Shown here: in pieces, positions 18,073-26,888 of the stretch | Numbering within the stretch: the first letter of the stretch is position 1 | How the letters are laid out: each line of letters starts with the position of its first letter | From: Nostoc sp. KVJ3 | GTDB lineage: Bacteria; Cyanobacteriota; Cyanobacteriia; Cyanobacteriales; Nostocaceae | Assembly (NCBI RefSeq): GCF_026127265.1 | Contig: NZ_WWFG01000002.1 | Coordinates: 868,001 to 932,000 of the forward strand | Reading direction: 5' to 3' | Length of the DNA stretch: 64,000 nt | Notes under the pieces: generated by a model | Seen by the model: the letters and a program-made list of their open reading frames with translations, nothing else | The model's database searches: none | Told to the model about the DNA's origin: nothing | Translations under genes and position numbers: made by a program

Positions 18073-18489
18073 GTGAATAACATAGTGCGGTTAGTTTTGA
18101 CAGCAATATTGCTGGTGCTAGTGGCAGCTTGTGGCAGTATTGGACTGCTACCAACTAGCGAGTTAGTGCAAAAAGCGATCGCACTTGGGCTAGAGCAAAC
18201 TCAACAACAACTTAGCCAACAGTTGGATCTAGATTTTCAAGGATTTGAAATCAAGCGGCTATCAATTACCCAAGAACAACCCCTAACGATTGAAAATTTA
18301 CCAGCTTTCCACGTTCGGGGAACTTATGACTTGATTGTTAAACTACCAAAACGGCGTTTGACGCAACCACAACAACCCTTTGACATTTACCTGCAAATTC
18401 AGCAAGAAGGTAAAACCTGGCGATCGCTAATTCCAGAAAAGGGTAGTAAAGATACTCAATTAATTTGGCACAGTTATCTAGTTGATTGA
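18073..18489 (+). CDS. Hypothetical lipoprotein
   Basis: The 138-residue protein starts at GTG. Its signal ends in a lipobox (LVLVAAC, Cys at about residue 20), so it is probably lipid-anchored. The mature part has a helical, Gln-rich segment (LGLEQTQQQLSQQLDLDF), then a beta-rich half with PAFHVRGTYDLIVKLPKRR. It resembles conserved cyanobacterial lipoproteins of unknown role, and I recognise no catalytic residue. It lies 91 bp upstream of the old yellow enzyme gene on the same strand. Confidence 0.75.
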   Translation: MNNIVRLVLTAILLVLVAACGSIGLLPTSELVQKAIALGLEQTQQQLSQQLDLDFQGFEIKRLSITQEQPLTIENLPAFHVRGTYDLIVKLPKRRLTQPQQPFDIYLQIQQEGKTWRSLIPEKGSKDTQLIWHSYLVD

Positions 18490-18580
18490 CACTCCTCGGA
18501 CTAAAGGCACGAGGATTCTTGACTCAACGAGATCGCTTAACTTGGAATTAACTCGCTAAAGTGAAAAGGAATCAATACCA

Positions 18581-19648
18581 ATGGCACATCTATTTGAACC
18601 ATTAAAGATTCGTGAAGTTAATTTTCGTAATCGCATTGCCGTTTCACCCATGTGTCAATATTCCAGTACAAATGGATATGCTAATGATTGGCACGTTATT
18701 CATTTAGTTTCTCGTGCAGTTGGTGGTGCAGGTATAGTGCTAACAGAAGCCGCCGCCGTAGAACCACGTGGCCGCATCAGCCCGCAAGATTTAGGAATTT
18801 GGTCAGATGCACACATAGAAACTTTGGCCAGAATTGTGGCATTGATTCATAACTTTGGATCTGTTGCAGGGATTCAACTTGCTCATGCAGGTAGAAAAGC
18901 CAGCACTGCCAAACCTAGTAAGGGAGGGAAAGCGCTAGATGAATCTCAGGAAGGTTGGCGGCCCTTGGTTTCGAGTAGTGCGATCGCCTTTAGCAAAGAT
19001 AGCCCAGTTCCAGAAGCCCTCAGTCTAGAAGGAATTCAGGAAATTATTGATGCCTTTGTTCAAGCTGCTAAACGTTCTCTGCAAGCTGGTTTCAAGGTAA
19101 TTGAAATCCATGCGGCTCACGGTTACTTATTCCACCAGTTTCTCTCACCCCTTTCTAACCAACGACAAGATGATTATGGTGGTAGCTTTGAAAACCGGAC
19201 TCGTTTCCTAAGAGAAGTTGTGCAAGCAGTCCGAGAAGTTTGGCCTGAAACATATCCACTGTGGGTACGTATTTCTGCCACCGATTGGGTAGATAAGGGT
19301 TGGGACATTGAGCAAAGTGTCGCTTTAAGTGACAAACTTAAGTCTCTAGGAGTTGATCTCATCGACAGTTCATCAGGGGGTATTATACCCGGCATTAATA
19401 TACCAATTAAACCTGGTTATCAGACTCAGTTTGCCGAACGCATCCGCCGCGAAGCTAATATCCATACAGGAGCTGTAGGCTTAATTACAACCCCTGAACA
19501 AGCTGACGAAATTATTCGTACAGAAGTAGCTGATATAGTGCTGTTGGGACGTGAACTACTCCGCAATCCTTACTGGCCAAATTTGGCAGCCAAACAGTTA
19601 GGACAGGATAAACTCTGGCCTGTTCAGTATGACCGAGCTTGGCTTTAA
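18581..19648 (+). CDS. NADH:flavin oxidoreductase, old yellow enzyme family (YqjM-like)
   Basis: The 355-residue protein has the OYE TIM-barrel motifs: ISPMCQYSS-type N-terminus (VSPMCQYSS) with the YqjM-class active-site Cys at about residue 25, QLAHAGRKAS, and HAAHGYLFHQFLSP with the substrate-binding His pair. YqjM-type enzymes use FMN and NAD(P)H to reduce activated C=C bonds of enals, enones or xenobiotics. Length is normal for this class. A hairpin with a T-rich tail follows at 19686. Confidence 0.93.
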   Translation: MAHLFEPLKIREVNFRNRIAVSPMCQYSSTNGYANDWHVIHLVSRAVGGAGIVLTEAAAVEPRGRISPQDLGIWSDAHIETLARIVALIHNFGSVAGIQLAHAGRKASTAKPSKGGKALDESQEGWRPLVSSSAIAFSKDSPVPEALSLEGIQEIIDAFVQAAKRSLQAGFKVIEIHAAHGYLFHQFLSPLSNQRQDDYGGSFENRTRFLREVVQAVREVWPETYPLWVRISATDWVDKGWDIEQSVALSDKLKSLGVDLIDSSSGGIIPGINIPIKPGYQTQFAERIRREANIHTGAVGLITTPEQADEIIRTEVADIVLLGRELLRNPYWPNLAAKQLGQDKLWPVQYDRAWL

Positions 19649-19685
19649 AAAGTACACGCAGTAGGGGTATTAGGGTTGAGGGACG

Positions 19686-19724
19686 AAATCCAACACGAAA
19701 AGTCCTTGTTTTTGTTGGATTTCA
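19686..19724. terminator. Hairpin after the old yellow enzyme gene
   Basis: AAATCCAACA (19686-19695) pairs with TGTTGGATTT (19713-19722). It sits inside a larger inverted element with GGTTGAGG to the left and GTTCAACCC to the right, and a T-rich tail at 19745-19755. It may end the plus-strand transcript. Confidence 0.5.
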
Positions 19725-19802
19725 CTTTGTTCAACCCAACCTACATTTTTTTTCTTTCATCAGAGTCCTAAAAGAGCGCTAATAATCAGTTACTGGTTAA
19801 AA

Positions 19803-20738
19803 TCAATTCTGCAACCAACCAGCCATCACAGCAACTATCAAAAATACACCCATCGCAAAACGGTAGAAAACAAAAATCAAGGTACTATGTCTTTCCAGGT
19901 AGCGCAGAAGTCCCCAAATTGCGGCAAAAGCGGAAATGCTGGCAGAAATTAATCCCACCAATAAAGTCAACCAACCAGCCGTACTCAGTCCTGCTTTCGT
20001 AAGAGTATGCAGTTCTACAGCACCCGCCAAAATCACGGCTGGTAAGCCCAACAAAAAAGAAAATCGGGCAGATGTCTCCCGTTCCATACCCAAAAATAAC
20101 CCAGCAGTGAGGGTGGAACCAGAGCGAGAAACGCCAGGAATCAGGGCAAAAGCTTGAGCAACCCCTACCCAAATGCCATCCCAGAGGGAGAGGTTGTTGA
20201 AAGTGCGATCGCGTCCTCCACGTTTTTCAGCGATCGCTAGCAATCCTGACATAATAATTGAAGCTGCTCCAATAACTACTAACCCGCGCATTGGTGAGTT
20301 ACAGGCGTTAAGAATTGGTTTAAGTAGCACACCAGCCACAGCAATAGGTAAGGTTCCGATCAATAAGCCCAACACCAGTTGCAAAGAACTTGACTGATAA
20401 TCTTGTCCGCTAATTGCTCTAACTGTCTCTCCAGTTAATTTTTTTAAGTCCTGCCAAAAATAGACTAGAACAGCAGTCAAACTAGCTAACTGCATTGCTG
20501 CTGAAAAAGCAGATCCCGGATCTTTCAGCCCCAGTAGAGTTGGCACTATCCGCAAATGAGCAGTACTGCTAATTGGCAGTAGTTCTGTAATTCCCTGAAC
20601 GATGCCTAAAATAATCACGTCAATCCAGCTCAGGTTAGCAAAGTCTAGATTGACTTCGCTACCGTTGCCACAGACTGCACTCGCCACTACAAAAGAAAGC
20701 ATCATGATATCAGGTGTAAATAATTTACTTTTAACCAA
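19803..20738 (-). CDS. uppP: Undecaprenyl-diphosphatase UppP/BacA
   Basis: The 311-residue polytopic protein carries the two family signatures: ITELLPISSTAHL in the first third and PGVSRSGSTLTAGLF in the last third. It removes a phosphate from undecaprenyl diphosphate at the membrane, regenerating the carrier used for peptidoglycan and polysaccharide synthesis. The first ~33 residues before SWIDVIILGIVQG are an extra hydrophobic N-terminus; Met12 or Met13 are alternative starts. Its polyprenyl-phosphate product is also the acceptor for the UbiA-type transferase encoded 6 kb away. Confidence 0.95.
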   Translation of the reverse strand: MVKSKLFTPDIMMLSFVVASAVCGNGSEVNLDFANLSWIDVIILGIVQGITELLPISSTAHLRIVPTLLGLKDPGSAFSAAMQLASLTAVLVYFWQDLKKLTGETVRAISGQDYQSSSLQLVLGLLIGTLPIAVAGVLLKPILNACNSPMRGLVVIGAASIIMSGLLAIAEKRGGRDRTFNNLSLWDGIWVGVAQAFALIPGVSRSGSTLTAGLFLGMERETSARFSFLLGLPAVILAGAVELHTLTKAGLSTAGWLTLLVGLISASISAFAAIWGLLRYLERHSTLIFVFYRFAMGVFLIVAVMAGWLQN

Positions 20739-20828
20739 ATATCGACAAATTAACTTATGTTAATGACGCTTCTGTGAATAAGACATGGCACTTAGATGAC
20801 ATCTAATGCCCAATGCCCAATTCCCAAT

Positions 20829-21509
20829 TCAAAGTGCCAATGTTTCCCAATCTAAATCTGATGCTATTTGAGCAAGTTTATCTAAATCAGTCAGGTTATC
20901 TAAATAAGGTAAGCAGCCTAAAATGGGAGTGTTAGTAAGTGATTGAATCAATCGCTGCGGTGTCCAATCGGCTATTTCTGCATCTGTTCGGGGTTGTACG
21001 CAGTTTAGAACAATGCCTTTAAGATTGATGCGCGATTGTCTAGCTAATGCTACGTTCGCTACTGCTTGAGCGATCGCACCCAATCTCACTGGCACTACCA
21101 ATACCGTTGGTAAACGCCATTCTCCTGCTAAATCGGCTACCGTTAATTCCTCTGTTACTGGCGAACCTAACCCTCCCAAGGCTTCTACAAGGACAAAATC
21201 ACGTTGCGATCGCAATTTAGACAGAGCTTGCCACACAAGAGCTAAATCAATTTGGCGATTTTCTCGGGCTGCGGCGATGGGAGGGGCTAAAGGTGCTTCA
21301 AAATACAACGGTGTAATTTCCTCTGAGGATTGTTCTAGGGCAAATAGCTGTTGATACCATTCGCGATCGCCAATCCCCGATTGAATCGGTTTCATGATTC
21401 CCCAGCTACGCTGCGGATAATATTTTTGCCAATAGGCTGCTAACGCTGTTGTTAAAACAGTTTTACCAGCTTCGGTATCAGTTCCAGTAATCAATAGTGT
21501 GTTTAACAT
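20829..21509 (-). CDS. bioD: Dethiobiotin synthetase BioD
   Basis: The 226-residue ATPase starts with LLITGTDTEAGKTVLTTAL, the BioD P-loop, followed by IMKPIQSG, which carries the diaminopelargonate-binding Lys, and VEALGGLGSPV. It carboxylates 7,8-diaminopelargonate to dethiobiotin with ATP and CO2. Its ATG overlaps the stop of the upstream Ser/Thr kinase (TAATG), so translation is probably coupled although the functions seem unrelated. Confidence 0.95.
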   Translation of the reverse strand: MLNTLLITGTDTEAGKTVLTTALAAYWQKYYPQRSWGIMKPIQSGIGDREWYQQLFALEQSSEEITPLYFEAPLAPPIAAARENRQIDLALVWQALSKLRSQRDFVLVEALGGLGSPVTEELTVADLAGEWRLPTVLVVPVRLGAIAQAVANVALARQSRINLKGIVLNCVQPRTDAEIADWTPQRLIQSLTNTPILGCLPYLDNLTDLDKLAQIASDLDWETLAL

Positions 21510-23281
21510 TAATTTCTTTGGCCCGAAAATGGTTGTGTTCCATCAGTTGGCGGAAAAGTTGGCGTTTCACCAGTGGGCGGAGTTGGAATTGGAATCGGTG
21601 TTTCTGTGGGAATTGGAATTGGTGTCTGTGTAGGAATTGGAATCGGTGTTTCTGTGGGAATTGGTGTCTGTGTAGGAATTGGAATCGGTATCTCTGTGGG
21701 AATTGGAATCGGTGTTTCTGTAGGTGTTAGTTTGACTGGTTTTTCTAAGGCAATATTCAGGTTGTAACTGCTTTCGGCTGCTCCTGAAAGTAATGTTAAT
21801 TCAATAGTATATCTACCAGTAACCAGTAATGTGCCTTGATATGCTGTTACTTGTTGAGTACTATTATCAATTGGTTGTTGATTGGGACTTAAAACTGTGA
21901 GTAAAACGCTGCTTCCTGGTTCAATAAATGCAGTTAATTTGTCACCTTCTCGTCCAAAAAAAGTGTACCTAATTATTTGATTTGTTTTGAGAGTATCCTT
22001 AACCGTGACTGTGTTATTTGCTCCTAAATTGAGGCGTTTACTAGATACAACGGGTTGATTGTTGGTGGGTGTAGATGTAGGTGTAGATGTAAATGTAGTC
22101 CCACCAGAAATAACTGGGGAAGGAAAATTTTGTGGAAGCGTCTCACTTGGTGATGGTTTTGGCTGACTGCGAATAGAACTGACCAACGCCCAAGAACCAA
22201 ATCCGGCAACAATCACTACAGCAATGGCAATTGCTGCGATCGCTAAGGGATTATCCAAGACTGAGTTACTAGGACTTGGTGGAATCACAGGATCGGGTTG
22301 TTTCTTGGGCGAAACTGGTGGTATTACTAAGTCAGGACGGCGACTAACAGCCATTGTCTGCAAATTAGAGGCATTCAGAGGAGGAAGACTGACTTGCTCT
22401 AAAGGCTGGAGTGCTTGAGATACACTAGCAGCACTCTGATAGCGATCGCTCGGTATATGATTCAACATTCGATTCAACACTACAGCAAATCGCGGACTCA
22501 CTTTTACCCGTCGCTGCCAATTCCAAGTTAGTTGATTTTCATCAAATAGATCCCTTGGTTCTTTTCCAGTCAGCAAAACAATCGCACTCACCGCTAACGC
22601 ATACAAGTCACTACTAGGGTAAGCTCCCCCTGTTTGCATTTGTTCGCTAGGAGAGTAGCCTAATTTTCCCACAGTGGTTTCTGGCATAGCGCTCTCTGGC
22701 GATCGCAAACGTGTTGCCAGTTCCTTCACCACCCCAAAGTCAATTAACACAGGTTTAGCGTCACTATCTCGCAAAATAATATTTTCTGGCGAGATATCCC
22801 GGTGAATAATCCCTCGACTATGAATATGCTCTAAAACAGGCAACAACAACTGGATCAGTTGCAATACTTCCGGCTCTGTGAAAGTTCGACCAACGGCTAG
22901 CCGTTCATCCAGCATGGCTCGGTACGTCTGACCTGCAACGTAGTCCTCCACCAAAAACAAGCGCTGGTCTTGCTCAAATCTTTCCCGGAACTTAGGCACT
23001 TGTGGGTGTTCTATTTGATACAAAATAGCCGCTTCTCGGTGAAAAAGCTCTTGTGCCTTCTCCCTAGCTAAAGCCTCTGTTGCTGTTGAAATCAATTCTT
23101 TGATCGCGCAAAGTTCGTTAAAGCGCCTCTGGTCTTCTGCCAGGTAGGTTCTACCAAATCCTCCTTGTCCGAGAATTTGAATTATGCGGTAACGGTTTTG
23201 CAAGACAGTACCAACTGTAATGGGTGATTGCATGATCGATTGACTGAGTGTAGTAGCAATTAAGGAGGAAGTCACCGACAA
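21509..23281 (-). CDS. Membrane-anchored Ser/Thr protein kinase with repeat tail
   Basis: The 590-residue protein has a Hanks-type kinase domain (about 30-290): GQGGFGRTY glycine loop, CAIKE lysine, IIHRDISPENI catalytic loop (Ser in place of the usual Lys-adjacent residue, as in many cyanobacterial kinases) and LIDFG. A transmembrane helix (AIAAIAIAVVIVAGFGSW, about 350-370) leads to an external domain like the PPC fold (about 425-520). A Pro/Thr/Ile tail built from PIPIPTETP-like repeats (about 522-575) comes from a minisatellite. Met17 is an alternative start. Targets are unknown. Confidence 0.93.
   Translation of the reverse strand: MSVTSSLIATTLSQSIMQSPITVGTVLQNRYRIIQILGQGGFGRTYLAEDQRRFNELCAIKELISTATEALAREKAQELFHREAAILYQIEHPQVPKFRERFEQDQRLFLVEDYVAGQTYRAMLDERLAVGRTFTEPEVLQLIQLLLPVLEHIHSRGIIHRDISPENIILRDSDAKPVLIDFGVVKELATRLRSPESAMPETTVGKLGYSPSEQMQTGGAYPSSDLYALAVSAIVLLTGKEPRDLFDENQLTWNWQRRVKVSPRFAVVLNRMLNHIPSDRYQSAASVSQALQPLEQVSLPPLNASNLQTMAVSRRPDLVIPPVSPKKQPDPVIPPSPSNSVLDNPLAIAAIAIAVVIVAGFGSWALVSSIRSQPKPSPSETLPQNFPSPVISGGTTFTSTPTSTPTNNQPVVSSKRLNLGANNTVTVKDTLKTNQIIRYTFFGREGDKLTAFIEPGSSVLLTVLSPNQQPIDNSTQQVTAYQGTLLVTGRYTIELTLLSGAAESSYNLNIALEKPVKLTPTETPIPIPTEIPIPIPTQTPIPTETPIPIPTQTPIPIPTETPIPIPTPPTGETPTFPPTDGTQPFSGQRN
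21586..21725. repeat. Minisatellite encoding the kinase's Pro-Thr-Ile tail
   Basis: About 140 bp is made of 12- to 24-bp variants of GGAATTGGAATCGGTGT and TCTGTGGGAATTGG. On the minus strand it encodes alternating PIPIPTETP and PIPTQTP units. The copy number probably varies between strains. Confidence 0.8.
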
Positions 23282-23403
23282 AGATTAAGTCCAAGAGGCG
23301 ACAAATAGTTACCTGCGGCAATATTCTACTATACCCAACAAGTACACCCCCACCAGAGCCAGGTTTTTAATACTGCATACCTTAAAAGCCTCTAATCCCC
23401 AAT

Positions 23404-24987
23404 TCAATTTTTCTTCTTGGGAAAACGATAGATTTTAAAATATGCAAAACTAACTTCAGAATCCAGATTATACAAATCACTCATATTTTTTTCAATCACC
23501 CCTTTCGGGAACAGATGTTCCCGATTAACTACTATAAAAACTGTATCTGCACTATTTGTTAATTTTTCAATTTCTTGTGCAAATTTTACACTAATGCTCC
23601 CCCCTTTTAAGCTATCTCCCAAATCCCTAGCATCCAGACTTAGAGTGTCACCGTAGTATCTAAATAACCTGGGATTACCATATAAAAATACAGATTTTGT
23701 AGAAGAGGTACGATTTTTTATAATGTAGTGGGTTGCAGAGCGGTAGTCATCTCTCTGATAGTTATTATTAAAGTAGTAGTTAAAAAGAGAATAAACGTTC
23801 AGAAATATCAGAGAGATGACAGCAATTTTGGCAAACTGAGATATTCCCTGACGCTTTGAACTAATAGCAGGTCTTTGACTCAAAACTGAGGGGATAAGTA
23901 TAGCAAGTGGCAACCAAAGATAATAAGAGTAACGCGGCAACCAATTAAGTTTTGCGGCTAGAGCTAAGAACAATCCCATTAAAAATGCCATCACAAAAAG
24001 AAAAGCAAAAAAGTAATCAGGATGTTTCGCTATATTGTTTTTCTTGTGTTTTAATAAAACTTTTATTAAAGTCAGGAAAATTACACTACTGACAATCAAC
24101 AATAAGAGTATATGTGGCCAGTAACTTAGCACAACCTGTACTCTATTGTCACCACGCAACTCATCGGTTGAAGGCCCATAGGTTATCCCAACTAAAATAC
24201 CATTTAAAACGAAAAGAATATTTTGAATTATGGGGAATGCTGAACGATTAATTTGAATTGTTTCTGGATTAGTTGCTCCAGGTAAAGTCAGGTGATACAC
24301 AATTGATGGTATAGATAAAACCGCAGCAGGAACCCACCATTGTAGCCATTGCTTAAAATTTCTATATATGGCAATGTGAGATAAACATAGGGCTGTAGTA
24401 GAAAACCACATAGTAATGTTACAAAACATTCCTAATGCAGTAAAAATCGCGAACAGCAATTTTGAACTTATTTGATTATCTTCATTTTTAACTAATACCT
24501 TACTAAAGAAGTAGAGTTGAAGCGAGGCTATAAACATCGCTAAAGCATAAATTCTTGCCTCTTGGCTATAATAAACACAAAAAGAACTGAGTGTTATGAT
24601 TAGCAGAGACCATAAGGCATGCTTTTTCCCGTATATCCGCAAAGCAGTCAAGAATACAAAGATAGTTGAGCCAATTCCTAAAACAGCAGAGAGTGAGCGA
24701 AGGGCAAATTCAGATTCACCAAATACCTGTCGCCAGCCAAACAAAACTATAAAGTATAGTGGTTGAAATTTATCACTATTTCCTATGTGTCTAACTATCG
24801 AGATACTCTCTTGAAATGTCGAGGCATCAGAATTAGTTAAGCTCAAACCTTCGTCATACCAAAGACTCTGGTTTCCCAACAGAAAAAAGCGGAGAAAAGC
24901 ACCTAAAATAATTACTGTAATAACAGATATATAATATTTAGACTCTTTCTGTGTTAAAGAATCTTTCTGGCTTAAGGTTTTAGTCAT
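23404..24987 (-). CDS. GT39/ArnT-like membrane glycosyltransferase (GT-C fold)
   Basis: The 527-residue protein has about ten membrane helices and the GT-C first-loop motif WYDEG (Asp45-Glu46), the acidic pair that binds the lipid-phosphate sugar in PMT/ArnT enzymes. YSQEARIYALAMF follows at about 145-157, also typical. Such enzymes move a sugar from polyprenyl phosphate to an acceptor on the outer face of the membrane. It is the last of five same-strand genes that begin with a UbiA-type phosphoribosyltransferase, so a lipid-linked pentose is a plausible donor. Acceptor unknown. Confidence 0.85.
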   Translation of the reverse strand: MTKTLSQKDSLTQKESKYYISVITVIILGAFLRFFLLGNQSLWYDEGLSLTNSDASTFQESISIVRHIGNSDKFQPLYFIVLFGWRQVFGESEFALRSLSAVLGIGSTIFVFLTALRIYGKKHALWSLLIITLSSFCVYYSQEARIYALAMFIASLQLYFFSKVLVKNEDNQISSKLLFAIFTALGMFCNITMWFSTTALCLSHIAIYRNFKQWLQWWVPAAVLSIPSIVYHLTLPGATNPETIQINRSAFPIIQNILFVLNGILVGITYGPSTDELRGDNRVQVVLSYWPHILLLLIVSSVIFLTLIKVLLKHKKNNIAKHPDYFFAFLFVMAFLMGLFLALAAKLNWLPRYSYYLWLPLAILIPSVLSQRPAISSKRQGISQFAKIAVISLIFLNVYSLFNYYFNNNYQRDDYRSATHYIIKNRTSSTKSVFLYGNPRLFRYYGDTLSLDARDLGDSLKGGSISVKFAQEIEKLTNSADTVFIVVNREHLFPKGVIEKNMSDLYNLDSEVSFAYFKIYRFPKKKN

Positions 24988-25134
24988 AATTTTATTTCCT
25001 CTTTATGATGCTACAGCAATCACTGCTGCATAGTTTCTATCAATTCAACTTTTGGAACAATGAATCAGACGACTCTTTCAAATCAATGTAATGAATAAGT
25101 TAAGCATTACTATTCTGAAAACAGTAATCAATAA

Positions 25135-25470
25135 TCAATGTTTACCTAAAGCGATTGCCCAGATACCACTCAGCATCAAACCTGCTCCTAACCATTGGGA
25201 AATTAAGATTTTTTCTCGCAAAACTACAGCACCAGTAATCATTGTGGCTGTAATTGTTAATCCTATTACTATTGGATAGGCAACAGATAAATTCAGCTTT
25301 CCTAAAACTACCACGTAAAAAATTGTACTCACACCATAGGTACAAATTCCTCCTAATAAATAAATATTTAAAGGATTTTGCCCTGCTCCTAGTTTCAAGA
25401 GATTTTGAGCTAGCGTATTTAAAGCAACTGTGGTTAAAATCAGTAAACTAAAAACTATCGAGTTATTCAT
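25135..25470 (-). CDS. SMR/EamA-like four-helix carrier
   Basis: The 111-residue protein has four hydrophobic helices with the drug/metabolite carrier pattern (LNTLAQNLLKLGAG, LNLSVAYPIVIGLT, EKILISQWLGAGLMLSGI). Small proteins of this shape include EmrE and the ArnE/ArnF pair that flips an undecaprenyl-phosphate aminopentose. EmrE's essential first-helix Glu is not at the usual place, which favours a flippase role over drug export. It lies between the HAD phosphatase and the GT39-like gene, in line with a lipid-sugar flippase. That role is inferred. Confidence 0.8.
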   Translation of the reverse strand: MNNSIVFSLLILTTVALNTLAQNLLKLGAGQNPLNIYLLGGICTYGVSTIFYVVVLGKLNLSVAYPIVIGLTITATMITGAVVLREKILISQWLGAGLMLSGIWAIALGKH

Positions 25471-25528
25471 GGTAAAAATTTAGTTAATTAGCAAGGTGAT
25501 ATTTTTTGAAGAAAAGAGCAATTTATCA

Positions 25529-26146
25529 TTAGCTTTCATAAGCACCGTCAAAATCCCAAAGTTCTACTCCAGATGGATAAGGTATTTGCACCCATTTACC
25601 AGCGAATTTTTCCCACCATCGGGGCGGGTGCGGTAGGCTGGAAACTTGGATGAAGCCACATCCACAAAGTAGCGATCCCACGAAATCAGTATGTAAACTA
25701 TCACCAATAACAATTACATGTTGTGCGGGTAGACCCATATAGGCTATTGCCTGTCGAAATGCAGGGAGAAAGGGTTTTTTCGCTGGACTTAGTGCCGGAA
25801 TATCAAGACGATGAGACCAATATTTGACGCGATAACGACGTTTCCCATTTGAAAGGATAAAAAATTGTAATCCGGCTAACTTTGCTTGGGTAATCCAATC
25901 TTCTGCATAAGGAGATAGGTACTTGTCATCTTCTGACACAATAGTGTTGTCTAAATCTAGAATTATCCCTTGAATTCTAAAGTTTTTTAGTGAATCAATT
26001 TCGATGCTTGCTAGTGTATAAGCACGTCGTGGTAGTTTGTGGGAGTTACTTTTAAAACCTATTGGGTTGTTTCCATGAATGAGCAAATGCAGCCGCAAGG
26101 CAAGAGTGCTGAAGAGTTTTCTGAAAACAACTGTAAGATTTTTCAT
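25529..26146 (-). CDS. YqeG-like HAD phosphatase (HAD IIIA)
   Basis: The 205-residue protein carries HAD motif I as ILDLDNTIV (Asp64, Asp66), motif II as FFILSNGKR and motif IV as VIGDSLHTD. There is no large cap, which is the HAD IIIA/YqeG layout. Members remove phosphate from small molecules or phospho-lipids. It sits between the methyltransferase and the SMR-like carrier with gaps of 34 and 58 bp. In mycobacteria the phosphoribosyl-lipid made by the UbiA homologue must be dephosphorylated, and this enzyme could do that step. That link is context only. Confidence 0.87.
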   Translation of the reverse strand: MKNLTVVFRKLFSTLALRLHLLIHGNNPIGFKSNSHKLPRRAYTLASIEIDSLKNFRIQGIILDLDNTIVSEDDKYLSPYAEDWITQAKLAGLQFFILSNGKRRYRVKYWSHRLDIPALSPAKKPFLPAFRQAIAYMGLPAQHVIVIGDSLHTDFVGSLLCGCGFIQVSSLPHPPRWWEKFAGKWVQIPYPSGVELWDFDGAYES

Positions 26147-26180
26147 CTATAAATTCCGTCAAATTTCGTTCTGTTATGCC

Positions 26181-26819
26181 TTAAGGGACTAGTACAACAA
26201 TTTGAAAGTGTGGATACCAAAGAGTCCAACGGAGTACTGGTCGGCTAACTGTGGCTCCCATTGATTGGAAAACCTGAACAAGATCCTTGCTTCGGCGTTG
26301 GTGAACCCATTCTCTCGCCAGCAACAAATCATGAAGCTGATTTAGAAAAGACCCAATAATTTTAGATGCCTCAATGTCTTTAATAATCAGTCTTGCTCCC
26401 GAATCCATCCGTGCAATTGTTTTACGGAGAAAATCGTCCTGTAGTTGTGGAGGAATATGGTGCAGAACATCAATCATGGTGACAGTGTCATATCCATGCA
26501 AATCTGGGGGGGTTTCTTCTGGATGCAAATGAAAAACCTGAAATACTTCAGGTTCCATTGCAAAAGCCGCAGCAGCTTTCACAGCTTCAGGGGAAATATC
26601 ATAACCATGAGCTACTTTTGCGGAGCGTAACTTTAAAGCTAGATAGAGTAAGGCTCCTGTTCCGCAGCCAATATCATAAAGACGCGCGCCTTCTGGAATC
26701 TTTTCAAGAACCATATCAAGAGGACAGATAAATGGGCGGTAGCGCGTTTTTAGTGCAGCAAGCCCAGACATCCTTTGAGAAGGTAATTTCATTTCTTCAG
26801 CAAGGCTAAAACTATTCAT
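26181..26819 (-). CDS. Class I SAM-dependent methyltransferase
   Basis: The 212-residue protein has motif I (LYDIGCGTGALL, about 47-58), the acidic end of strand 2 (HGYDIS) and the post-motif segment TVTMIDVLHHIPP. This identifies a Rossmann-fold methyltransferase; the substrate is not evident. Two hydrophobic or basic stretches near the C-terminus may bring it to the membrane. It lies 69 bp after the UbiA-type gene and 34 bp before the HAD phosphatase, so it may modify the same lipid-linked sugar. Confidence 0.87.
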   Translation of the reverse strand: MNSFSLAEEMKLPSQRMSGLAALKTRYRPFICPLDMVLEKIPEGARLYDIGCGTGALLYLALKLRSAKVAHGYDISPEAVKAAAAFAMEPEVFQVFHLHPEETPPDLHGYDTVTMIDVLHHIPPQLQDDFLRKTIARMDSGARLIIKDIEASKIIGSFLNQLHDLLLAREWVHQRRSKDLVQVFQSMGATVSRPVLRWTLWYPHFQIVVLVP

Positions 26820-26888
26820 ACGTGTTGTTAGATGATAAAACAGCTACAAATTTCATCCCGCAGTCTGACTTTTGGAGTTTTCTCTTTT

